NCBI GenBank assembly: GCA_900545555.1
Contig: UQZI01000016.1
Location: 1-32,313, forward strand
Reading direction: 5' to 3'
DNA: 32,313 nt
DNA from: an uncultured Collinsella sp.
GTDB lineage: Bacteria > Actinomycetota > Coriobacteriia > Coriobacteriales > Coriobacteriaceae
Part shown: positions 8,763 through 15,953 of the stretch, piece by piece
Layout: each line of letters begins with the position of its first letter
How positions within the stretch are numbered: the stretch's first letter is position 1
Notes under the pieces: generated by a model
The model's database searches: none
What the model was told of the DNA's origin: nothing
What the model saw: the letters and a program-made list of their open reading frames with translations, nothing else
Program-made: the position numbers and the translations under genes

Positions 8763-8803
8763 AAGACCACCACAAAAGTGCCTGTCCCCTTTGTGGTGGT
8801 CTT
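8763..8803 (-). repeat. CTGTCCC-core hairpin C
   Basis: The 14-bp perfect stem pairs AAGACCACCACAAA (8763-8776) with TTTGTGGTGGTCTT (8790-8803). The 13-nt loop is AGTGCCTGTCCCC. It ends 2 nt before the TAA stop (8806-8808) of lgt. No U-run follows on the minus strand. Confidence 0.8.
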
Positions 8804-8805
8804 GG

Positions 8806-9627
8806 TTAGGCGTCGAGGTAGATGCGCTGGGGGCGATTGCGGTGTCGGGCGAAGATGATGAGCACCAGGCCGGCAATCACGAGCGGCAAACTCAGCAGCT
8901 GACCCATGGTGATGACACCGCCCAGCAGATAGCCCAGCTGGGCATCGGGCACGCGCACGAACTCGACGAGGAAGCGGACGATGCCGTAGCCCATCACAAA
9001 CACGCCCATAAACGTGCCCTGGGGCAGCAGCGGCTTTTTGCGACTGAGCACCTGCAGGATACAAAAGAGCACGATGCCCTCTAGAAACGCCTCGTAGAGC
9101 TGGGAAGGGTGACGCGGCATATCGCCCGCGGTGCCGCCAAAGACCACACCCCAAGGCAGATCGGTCGGCTTGCCCCACAGCTCGCCGTTGACGAAATTGG
9201 CACAACGGCCCAGGCACAGCGCCAGCGGAGCGCCGATCACGGCAAGGTCGGCGACGGTCCAGGCGTCGAGCTTATACATGCGGCACACGATGATGCCACC
9301 CAAGATGCCGCCGACCAGGCCACCGTGGAAGCTCATGCCGCCCTCGTTGGTGGCAAAGATCTCGAGCGGGTGGGTCCAATAGTAGCCATCGCCGTAAAAG
9401 ACGACGTAAAACAGGCGCGCGCCGATGATGAGGCCAAAGACCGCGCCGACCACGACGCTCGTCAGGTCATCGATCGTAATGTCGAAGCCCCAGCGGCGCT
9501 GTGTGCGATACATAACGACCGCCGTGAGCAGGGCGCCGACCACATAGGCCAGGCCGTACCAGTAGATGGTGATGGGGCCCGCCGAGATAGCGACGGGATC
9601 AAGCATATGGTAGAGGTCGTTGAGCAT
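8806..9627 (-). CDS. lgt: Prolipoprotein diacylglyceryl transferase
   Basis: Lgt transfers diacylglycerol from phosphatidylglycerol to the lipobox cysteine of prelipoproteins at the membrane. The 273-residue protein has about seven hydrophobic segments. It carries the family motifs YGLAYVVGAL, GARLFYVVFY, GGMSFHGGLVGG (with the essential His) and the signature LGRCANFVNGELWG, followed by RHPSQLYEAFLEG. ATG 9627 has GGGGAT 5-6 nt upstream. The lipoprotein encoded at 31082 in this window would be one of its substrates. Confidence 0.97.
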   Translation of the reverse strand: MLNDLYHMLDPVAISAGPITIYWYGLAYVVGALLTAVVMYRTQRRWGFDITIDDLTSVVVGAVFGLIIGARLFYVVFYGDGYYWTHPLEIFATNEGGMSFHGGLVGGILGGIIVCRMYKLDAWTVADLAVIGAPLALCLGRCANFVNGELWGKPTDLPWGVVFGGTAGDMPRHPSQLYEAFLEGIVLFCILQVLSRKKPLLPQGTFMGVFVMGYGIVRFLVEFVRVPDAQLGYLLGGVITMGQLLSLPLVIAGLVLIIFARHRNRPQRIYLDA

Positions 9628-9653
9628 ATCGATCCCCTGCTCCCTACATACAA

Positions 9654-9686
9654 ATGCGGCCGCGGGCCTTACGCTCGCAGCCGCAT
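9654..9686 (-). terminator. Weak terminator-like hairpin after the NifU-like gene
   Basis: The 7-bp stem ATGCGGC/GCCGCAT (9654-9660 with 9680-9686) is followed on the minus strand by TTTGTATG. The stem is G+C-rich but the U-run is short, so this may be only partly effective. Confidence 0.45.
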
Positions 9687-9735
9687 ATTTGGACGTAACG
9701 TCTATGCGGAGCGTACCGTCCGCAGCTTTCGCATC

Positions 9736-10014
9736 TTAGAACGGCGCGTACTCGTCGTACAGGTCCTCGGCCTCGCCGGAAGCATTGACCTGCTCAACGC
9801 GGGTAACGCCGGGCACATGCTCCTTCAGGATGCGCTCGATACCCATGGAAAGGGTTAGCGAGCTCATGGGGCAGCCGGCGCAGGCGCCCTGCAGCTCCAG
9901 CTTGACAACACCCTCGTCGTCGACGCCCACATACTCCATATCGCCGCCATCGGCCTGCAGGTTGGGGCGAATCTCTTCAAGAACCTTCTTAAGCAGCTCT
10001 TCGTTAACAGCCAC
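9736..10014 (-). CDS. NifU C-terminal-domain (Nfu) iron-sulfur scaffold protein
   Basis: This 92-residue single-domain protein carries the Nfu motif ADGGDMEYVGV (21-31) and the cluster-binding CAGC at Cys45/Cys48 within GACAGCPMSSLTL. Nfu proteins carry or transfer [4Fe-4S] clusters to apo-proteins, here plausibly including the activase at 15954 (inference). The start is GTG 10014 with AAAGGAG 5 nt upstream. It is probably monocistronic. Confidence 0.93.
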   Translation of the reverse strand: MAVNEELLKKVLEEIRPNLQADGGDMEYVGVDDEGVVKLELQGACAGCPMSSLTLSMGIERILKEHVPGVTRVEQVNASGEAEDLYDEYAPF

Positions 10015-10184
10015 AGGGGCTCCTTTCTCACAATAACGCGGGCACGCCCGCGGACAGGGGCTATGTTACTACAGCCATGTACCCGCTTAGGCGCCAGCCA
10101 TGCGTGCGGACACGACTTTCACGAGCAGTCAATTTGGGACGGGTCTCTTTTGGCTGTTTTGCCGCCAGCTGGCGTTGGCACGCG

Positions 10185-10709
10185 CTACTGCTGAGTCTGC
10201 TCCCCGGTACCAATCTGGACATCGACGATGACCTGGCGGTAGCTGATGCCGCAGGAGTCGAGAATGCGGCGGCTGATACGGCCGTCATCGGTGTCGGCAT
10301 ACTTATTGTCCAGGTAGACGACCTCGCCCACGCCCACCTGCGCCAGGATCTTGGCGCAGTCGTGGCACGGGAACAGCGTGACGTAGACCGTGGAACCCTC
10401 GAGGTCCTTGAGCGAGCCACGGTAGTTGAGCACGGCGTTGGCCTCGGCATGGACCACGTAGTTGTGCTTGTCCTGCAGCGGGTCATCGCTCGTACCCCAC
10501 GGGAAAAAGTCGTCGTTGAGCGCCGAGGGTGTACCGTTGTAGCCCACCGAAAGGATGCGGTGGTTGGTGCTGGCGATGCATGCTCCCACCTGCGTGTTGG
10601 GGTCCTTGCTACGGCGCTGCGCGGCGATGGCCACGCTCATAAAGAACTCGTCCCAGCTAATAACGTCGCGGCGCTTGCCCGACGCGGTTTGATGAAGATC
10701 GTCCGACAT
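10185..10709 (-). CDS. dCMP deaminase family protein (ComEB type)
   Basis: It deaminates dCMP to dUMP, feeding dTMP synthesis. The 174-residue protein has zinc-site residues in VHAEANAVLN (His87, Glu89) and PCHDC (Cys115, Cys118). The substrate-side motif VGYNGTPSAL lies at about 55-64. ATG 10709 is chosen because GGAGGTG lies 7-8 nt upstream; a longer frame has no ribosome site. The 170 nt between this gene and the NifU-like gene hold only short inverted repeats and no clear terminator. Confidence 0.92.
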   Translation of the reverse strand: MSDDLHQTASGKRRDVISWDEFFMSVAIAAQRRSKDPNTQVGACIASTNHRILSVGYNGTPSALNDDFFPWGTSDDPLQDKHNYVVHAEANAVLNYRGSLKDLEGSTVYVTLFPCHDCAKILAQVGVGEVVYLDNKYADTDDGRISRRILDSCGISYRQVIVDVQIGTGEQTQQ

Positions 10710-10791
10710 GGCAGACACCTCCGAAATCGCAATAGTTTGGCCCATTGTAGCAGGTGAAAGGTAGGGGCGCTTATCCCACCAGCCCCTCGCC

Positions 10792-11643
10792 CTACGCGCG
10801 GCGGGGCTTTTGGTTGATGCGGTAGAGCTCGGCGAGACCCCGCAACGTCAGCGCGTCGTCGACCGTCAGGCTATGGCCGACCAGCGCCGCAAGTGCCTCG
10901 GCATCGTCGCCGGTAATGACGATGGGCACATCGCCCTCCCCCGCGGCCTTGGTCGCGCGCATCTCGGCAAGCACCATGTCGAGCATGCCGTCGATGCGGG
11001 CCACCTCGCCCAAAACCACACCCGAGCGCATGGCCTCACGCGTGTTGTGGCCGATTACATGTGTGGGCGCCGAGGGCTCAACCTGGGGTAGGCGCGCTGC
11101 TGCCGCCGAGAGCGAACGGGCGCCGAGTGCCAGCCCCGGCGCGATAACGCCGCCCACAAAGGTACCGTGCGCGTCGATGACCTCGATATTGGTCGTCGTG
11201 CCCAGGTCAATCACGATGCACGGCGACCCGTAGACGGCGCGGGCCGCCACGGCATCGGCGATGCGGTCGGGGCCGATCTCGGCCGGATCGTCGTAGTGCA
11301 CGGGCATGCCGGTCTTAAGTCCCGGCCCCACGGTGAGCACGCGCCCCGTGCAGGTGCGGGAAAGTGCCGCCTTCCACGGGCGCTCGAGCGCCGGGACCAC
11401 GCAGCTCAGCACAGCAGCCGCGGGCACAAGCGCACCCGGCATGCCCGCATCGGCCGCCAGTGCGGCCATGACCTGCACGAGACGCATGCGCGCCTCGTCT
11501 GCTGTGATGCTCGACGGCGTGGTGATCTCGCACGTCGCAAGCGGACATTCCTGCGCCGCGGCCGAATCCTCTGCAAACAGGCCAAAGCGAATGAACGTGT
11601 TGCCCACGTCGATCGTCAATATATATGCGTACCCATTAAGCAT
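10792..11643 (-). CDS. coaX: Type III pantothenate kinase
   Basis: CoaX phosphorylates pantothenate in the first step of coenzyme A synthesis and belongs to the ASKHA fold. The 283-residue protein has the nucleotide-binding TIDVGNTFIRFGLF (8-21), the pantothenate-site GPDRIADAVAA (about 112-122) and the second ATPase motif VIDLGTTTNIEVID (about 133-146), then GGVIAPG. ATG 11643 has AAAGGAG 8 nt upstream; the extended frame (19 more residues) is not supported. It faces the OPT transporter gene divergently across 192 nt. Confidence 0.95.
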   Translation of the reverse strand: MLNGYAYILTIDVGNTFIRFGLFAEDSAAAQECPLATCEITTPSSITADEARMRLVQVMAALAADAGMPGALVPAAAVLSCVVPALERPWKAALSRTCTGRVLTVGPGLKTGMPVHYDDPAEIGPDRIADAVAARAVYGSPCIVIDLGTTTNIEVIDAHGTFVGGVIAPGLALGARSLSAAAARLPQVEPSAPTHVIGHNTREAMRSGVVLGEVARIDGMLDMVLAEMRATKAAGEGDVPIVITGDDAEALAALVGHSLTVDDALTLRGLAELYRINQKPRRA

Positions 11644-11835
11644 CGTCGGCGCTCCTTTCGTCTGTCCAGCAGTATATCGCCTACCTAAACCAGTCATCCC
11701 AAAATGACTAGCTTGCGGCTATACTGGTGCGCGGTCGTTTGCGAGCTCACGCGGCGGCCCTTGGTAACCCGACTTCCCGCGCCGTATCCGTAACGGCGCT
11801 CCCGGGGGAAGCGGATATACGCAAAGGAGTTTTAT

Positions 11836-13539
11836 ATGAGCAATCCCTCGAACCGCACCTCGATGCGCGGTCAACTTACGCTGCGCGGCGTCGTCATCGG
11901 CGTCCTTGGCTGCGTGATCATCACGGCAAGCTCGGCCTACACCGCCCTCAAGATGGGCGCACTCCCCTGGCCGATCGTCTTCGCTGCCGTCATCTCGCTG
12001 TTCTTCCTTAAGCTCATGGGCAACGCCAGCCTCAACGAGGCAAACGTCACCCACACTATCATGTCAGCAGGCGCCATGGTCGCCGGCGGTCTGGCGTTTA
12101 CCATCCCGGGCGCCTGGATGCTGGGCTATGCCGACCAGATCAGCTGGCTCGACATGTTCATCGTGGCACTCGCCGGCACTATCCTGGGCCTGTTGGCCAC
12201 GGCACTCATCCACCGCCACTTTATCGTAGACGCCGCGTTGGAGTTCCCCACCGGCAACGCCGCAGCTCAGACCCTGCGCGCCACCGAGGCCGGCGGCAAG
12301 ACCGGCAAGCAGCTCTTTGGCTCTATGGCCATCGCAGGCATCTACAGCGTGCTTCGCGACGCTCTGGGCGTGGTGCCCAGCATGCTATGCACGCTCAACA
12401 TCCCCGGCGTGACCTTTGGCATCTACAACTCGCCCATGCTGCTCTCCGTCGGCTTCCTCGTGGGCTTCGCCCCGGTCGCCTTCTGGTTTGCCGGCGCCCT
12501 GCTGGGCAACTTTGGCATCATCGTGGGCGGCACCGCTGCCGGTCTGTTCGATATTGTGACCGCGCAGGGCATCGTCAAGTCCCTGGGCATGGGCCTCATG
12601 ATGGGCTTTGGCGTCGCCGTCGTCCTCAAGGACATCCTGCCGCAGGTCGCCGGTATCGTCCGCGGTCTTGCCGCCGACAGCTCCACCGACACCGACGAGC
12701 AGTCGCTCATCTCGGGCTCCCTTAAGCTCGACGCCGGCATCATCGGCCTGGGCGCTGCCGCCATCGCCGTGATCGTCGCCATCGCGCTCGACCTTGGTCC
12801 CGTCCCGGCCGTCATCGTGACGCTGTTCACCTTTGTCACTACCATTATGAGCGCACAGAGCTGCGGCCAGACGGGCATCGACCCCATGGAGATCTTTGGC
12901 CTCATCGTCATGCTCATCGTGGCTGCCTTCGCACAGATCGCTCAGGTCAAACTGTTCTTTATCGCCGGCATCGTGGCCGTGGCGTGCGGCCTTGCGGGCG
13001 ACGTCATGAACGACTTTAAGGCCGGCGCCGTGCTGGGCACCAACCCGCGTGCGCAGTGGATCGGCCAAGCCATTGGCGGCATCGTGGGCGCCCTGGTCGC
13101 CGCCGCCGTCATGGTCGCGCTTGTCACCGCCTATGGTCCGGACGCCTTTGGTCCCGACAAGAGCTTTGTGGCCGCGCAGGCAAGTGTGGTCGCTACCATG
13201 GTCTCGGGCATCCCGAGCGTGCCGTGGTTCGTTGGCGGCTTTATCGCCGGCATCGTCATGTACTGGCTCGGCATTCCGGCCATGATGATCGGCCTGGGCG
13301 TGTACCTGCCGTTCTACATGTCACTCACGGCATTCCTGGGCTCCTGCGTCAAACTCGCCTACGACAAGTGGTCCGCCCACCGCGACGCCACCGCTGGTCT
13401 TTCTGACGAGGAAAGGGCTGCCAAGGACGCCGCCTTCCAGGAACAGGGCTTGGTTGTCGCCAGCGGCCTGCTCGGCGGCGAGTCAATCGTCGGCGTTATC
13501 CTGGCGTTTGTCTCCGTGGGCTTAAGCCTGCTGGGATAG
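11836..13539 (+). CDS. OPT family oligopeptide/metal-chelate transporter
   Basis: This is a 567-residue protein with about 14 or more hydrophobic segments. The N-terminal LTLRGVVIGVLGCVIITASSAYTALKMG and EFPTGNAAAQTLRATEAGG match the OPT/YSL family, which takes up small peptides or metal chelates using the proton gradient. The C-terminal GGFIAGIVMYWLGIPAMMIGLGVYLP motif is also typical. ATG 11836 has AAAGGAG 6 nt upstream. It is followed by a strong terminator and is probably monocistronic. A TATACT at 11720-11725 is a possible -10, but no convincing -35 is present. The substrate cannot be told from sequence. Confidence 0.9.
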   Translation: MSNPSNRTSMRGQLTLRGVVIGVLGCVIITASSAYTALKMGALPWPIVFAAVISLFFLKLMGNASLNEANVTHTIMSAGAMVAGGLAFTIPGAWMLGYADQISWLDMFIVALAGTILGLLATALIHRHFIVDAALEFPTGNAAAQTLRATEAGGKTGKQLFGSMAIAGIYSVLRDALGVVPSMLCTLNIPGVTFGIYNSPMLLSVGFLVGFAPVAFWFAGALLGNFGIIVGGTAAGLFDIVTAQGIVKSLGMGLMMGFGVAVVLKDILPQVAGIVRGLAADSSTDTDEQSLISGSLKLDAGIIGLGAAAIAVIVAIALDLGPVPAVIVTLFTFVTTIMSAQSCGQTGIDPMEIFGLIVMLIVAAFAQIAQVKLFFIAGIVAVACGLAGDVMNDFKAGAVLGTNPRAQWIGQAIGGIVGALVAAAVMVALVTAYGPDAFGPDKSFVAAQASVVATMVSGIPSVPWFVGGFIAGIVMYWLGIPAMMIGLGVYLPFYMSLTAFLGSCVKLAYDKWSAHRDATAGLSDEERAAKDAAFQEQGLVVASGLLGGESIVGVILAFVSVGLSLLG

Positions 13540-13564
13540 GCCGAACAACAACGCACCAGCGCAG

Positions 13565-13602
13565 AGCGCGGGGTCGGATCCAATCCGATCCCGCGCTTTT
13601 TT
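13565..13602 (+). terminator. Intrinsic terminator after the OPT transporter
   Basis: A 15-bp stem pairs 13565-13579 with 13583-13597 (one G-T pair) around a 3-nt loop and is followed by TTTTTT. Confidence 0.92.
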
Positions 13603-13753
13603 GTATCTGCCGAAACCCTCGGCCGCAACGCATTTGCTACGCACCCGTTTTCCCACTCGCTTAAGTTCCACGCCAAGATGACCGCGCCGCCCCTCACGGT
13701 GTAGAGTACATGCTGCGAACACACCCGCGCTCCCGCGGCAATACGAGGTGGAT

Positions 13754-14893
13754 ATGGAACTCGACAAACAACAGATCAAGCGGCTGCGCGAGCGCCATCA
13801 TCGGCGCCATGGCATCCGCCCCGCCCACAGCGAAGCGGCTGAACAGGCGCATCGCTTCCTAAAGCGGGCGTTCAACATTCGCGAGGGTCGCGCACCCTAT
13901 CACGTGATCCGCAAACGCTTTGTAAACGGGGCGCGCCTGACCGGCTCGCACCTGTGCATCCTCATCATCGCCATGCTCATCGCAAGCATCGGCCTCGATA
14001 TCGACTCGGACATCGCCATCGTGGGCGCCATGCTCATCTGCCCGCTCATGGGCTCGGTTCTTGCCATGGCATACGGCATCGCTACGCTCGACCGCGAGAT
14101 TACCGTCGAGGCCGTCGCGGGCTTGGCTCTACAGATGGCCTTTTGCCTGGTCACGTCTACGTTGTACTTTAAGCTCTCGCCCCTTGGCACCACCACGGCC
14201 GCCATCATCGACAATTCGACACCGACTGTGTGGGACCTTGCCGTCGCGCTCGCGGGCGGCTTTGCGGGTGGCCTGGGCAACTCGCGCGACCAGGAACCCG
14301 CCACGCTCATCGCCGGCGTGGCCGTGGCGACCGCGCTCATGCCGCCCCTGTGCGCGGCGGGCTATGGCATCGCCATCGCAAGCGGGCCACTGTTTCTCTC
14401 GGCGCTTTATGAGTTTGGCATCAACGTTGTCTTTATCGCGCTGGCGGCCGAAGCCGTTCTGCTTCTTTTGCGCGTGCCGCTCAAGCGCGACCTGAACGGC
14501 GACGGTATTGTGACTGCTGAAGAAAACGCCGAGGTCGACGAGCTATCGCGCAAGGTGCGCCGCCGCATCATTGTGGGCACGGTAGTCTTTGCCATCCCCT
14601 GCATCGTTATGACGACGGGGTCTATTGGCTCGGCGCAAGCCGGCGTGCAGGACGGCTACGGCGTCACCGAAACCACGCGCGAGCTTGCGGCGGTGCTGCC
14701 AGGCTTTAAGGATTACACCGTCGCCGTCGAGACCTCGACCACCGAAGGCGAGGAGGAGGGTATCGTCGAGCGCGAGATTGTCGCCCATGTGACGACAAGC
14801 GAGACGCTTGGGGCGCACGACCGCCGCGTTGCCCGCAAGCTCATCGACCTCAACGTGCCCGAACTCGATCGCGTGGAGTTCGATGTGAAGTGA
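13754..14893 (+). CDS. DUF389 family membrane protein with an EF-hand-like loop
   Basis: This is a 379-residue protein. Basic residues (1-60) precede a DUF389 membrane domain of about six helices with the family motifs IVGAMLICPLMG (about 89-100) and GLGNSRDQEPATLIAGVAVATALMPPL (about 176-202). A loop at residues 246-257, DLNGDGIVTAEE, matches a canonical calcium-binding EF-hand loop (D1, N3, D5, G6, V8, E12). A further helix and an extramembrane alpha/beta tail follow. DUF389 proteins are uncharacterised. ATG 13754 is chosen because GAGGTGG is correctly spaced to it; the GTG at 13748 lies inside that site. No operon partner. Confidence 0.85.
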   Translation: MELDKQQIKRLRERHHRRHGIRPAHSEAAEQAHRFLKRAFNIREGRAPYHVIRKRFVNGARLTGSHLCILIIAMLIASIGLDIDSDIAIVGAMLICPLMGSVLAMAYGIATLDREITVEAVAGLALQMAFCLVTSTLYFKLSPLGTTTAAIIDNSTPTVWDLAVALAGGFAGGLGNSRDQEPATLIAGVAVATALMPPLCAAGYGIAIASGPLFLSALYEFGINVVFIALAAEAVLLLLRVPLKRDLNGDGIVTAEENAEVDELSRKVRRRIIVGTVVFAIPCIVMTTGSIGSAQAGVQDGYGVTETTRELAAVLPGFKDYTVAVETSTTEGEEEGIVEREIVAHVTTSETLGAHDRRVARKLIDLNVPELDRVEFDVK

Positions 14894-14965
14894 TGCGGGA
14901 TGTGAGATGGATGCGCGCACGGGCGCGAGTCGGAACGAGGCGCAGACGCGACGCAGGCCGCGAGC

Positions 14966-15010
14966 AAAAAAGCGGGGCGCGATTCATGTCCGTGCCCCGC
15001 TCGCTGTTTT
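14966..15010. terminator. Bidirectional terminator between the DUF389 gene and the convergent hypothetical
   Basis: The 8-bp stem AGCGGGGC (14971-14978) pairs with GCCCCGCT (14994-15001). The minus strand ends in a TTTTTT run, while the plus strand has CGCTGTTTT. It serves the convergent genes ending at 14893 and 15022. Confidence 0.75.
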
Positions 15011-15021
15011 ATTGCCGTGAA

Positions 15022-15471
15022 TCAACTGTCCGCATCGACATCGCCAGACTCCACCGTAAACGCCGGACCGGTACTCACCAGATAAAAACGGGTCACCCTG
15101 GTATCTCTAAATAGGTAGAGCAAGCCCTGATCGCGTCGGCGTGACAAGTACGCCACGTGGACCGTACCGAATTCTTCACCGTTTTCCTTCTTTAATATCA
15201 GGATGTTGGGGTCATCCGTACGCTTAAACTGCCCGTCTGTGCAGATTCCGTCTTGGTCGACCAGCTGCCATCGACAGTTGTCCTCCTCAAGAAAAGCCAG
15301 GGTTTCCCGACTCGTTTTGTCATCCCGATAGTAACCATCAATGACAAAGCCTTCGGAAGCACATTCCTGCATATAGGATGTTTCTCGACTTATAGCAAAC
15401 AGCCCCGTAGCGCCTAAGAGCACAGCCAGGCAGACCACTGCAAGGGTTATCGAAATAGCACGGCGACCCAT
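15022..15471 (-). CDS. Hypothetical protein with one N-terminal membrane anchor
   Basis: I do not recognise this 149-residue protein. Residues 5-27 are hydrophobic and could be a membrane anchor or an uncleaved signal; there is no lipobox. The rest is a soluble, probably extracellular domain rich in beta-forming segments (FVIDGYYRDDKTSRETLAFLEEDNCRWQLVD, shown in part, and ILILKKENGEEFGTVHVAYL). Only three cysteines are present. The ATG at 15471 has no clear ribosome site (GGTTGGG about 6-12 nt upstream), so expression is less certain. It converges on the DUF389 gene. Confidence 0.6.
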   Translation of the reverse strand: MGRRAISITLAVVCLAVLLGATGLFAISRETSYMQECASEGFVIDGYYRDDKTSRETLAFLEEDNCRWQLVDQDGICTDGQFKRTDDPNILILKKENGEEFGTVHVAYLSRRRDQGLLYLFRDTRVTRFYLVSTGPAFTVESGDVDADS

Positions 15472-15705
15472 GTTAGCCCAACCGATAGTTATTAAACGGA
15501 GCGCGAAACAAACCTGGAACCTCCGATATCAGGGGGAACGTCACCTATGGCCTGCCGGCAATCATATGTTTTCAACATCAAACCATATGGTTACAACTCG
15601 TTGGAGATAGGTTCCATGAACGGACGATAATTTGCGGCGAACGGCTACAATATGTTCATTATCTCAGGGTTCTGGAGGCAATTTTTGGTGCCACCGAGAC
15701 GTTGT
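15472..15705. other. Gene-free stretch with short inverted repeats
   Basis: No ORF with a ribosome site was seen. It contains a perfect 12-bp palindrome AACCATATGGTT (15581-15592). It also holds a stem-loop in which GAGATA (15604-15609) and ATGAAC (15616-15621) pair with the contiguous GTTCATTATCTC (15654-15665), leaving GGTTCC as a 6-nt bulge. These could be operator sites for the hypothetical gene at 15022-15471, but that is only a guess. Confidence 0.4.
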
Positions 15706-15836
15706 TTTCGGAAGTATGCGGCAAATTCCGGAGCCCTCGAGCACACCCCGGTTTTTCACCAATAAAACCGCAGGTACAAAGCTTGGGCATATCCAGTGTG
15801 CTCGGCCTATTCAAATTTTGCCGCATACTTCCGAAA
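15706..15836. repeat. 131-bp palindromic element with three nested stems
   Basis: The outer arms are 20 bp and perfect: 15706-15725 pairs with 15817-15836 (TTTCGGAAGTATGCGGCAAA and its complement). Middle arms of 9 bp pair CGAGCACAC (15738-15746) with GTGTGCTCG (15796-15804), with exactly 12 nt between outer and middle arms on both sides. The apex pairs CGGTTTT (15749-15755) with AAAACCG (15764-15770). Short ORFs on both strands here are by-products of the symmetry. No obvious target-site duplication flanks it. A MITE-like or REP-like element, or a structured RNA, would fit. Confidence 0.75.
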
Positions 15837-15886
15837 TCCAAGTTCGCAGGGGGTGATAGTTGGACCGTTTACGCAACAGATGTCCA

Positions 15887-15925
15887 GTAAAAACGGGTGG
15901 TAACCGGTACGGCTGCCACCCGTTT
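15887..15925 (-). terminator. Intrinsic terminator after the activase gene
   Basis: The 10-bp perfect stem AAACGGGTGG/CCACCCGTTT (15891-15900 with 15916-15925) is followed on the minus strand by TTTTTACT. It is about 30 nt past the stop of the activase gene. Confidence 0.85.
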
Positions 15926-15953
15926 GTCCCATATCTAGCCCATAGCAGGCCAG

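Noticed and set aside
15632..15856. Short ORFs on both strands with similar peptides (FGSMRQ, LPHTSE)
   Set aside because: The similarity comes from the palindromic DNA itself. There is no ribosome site.
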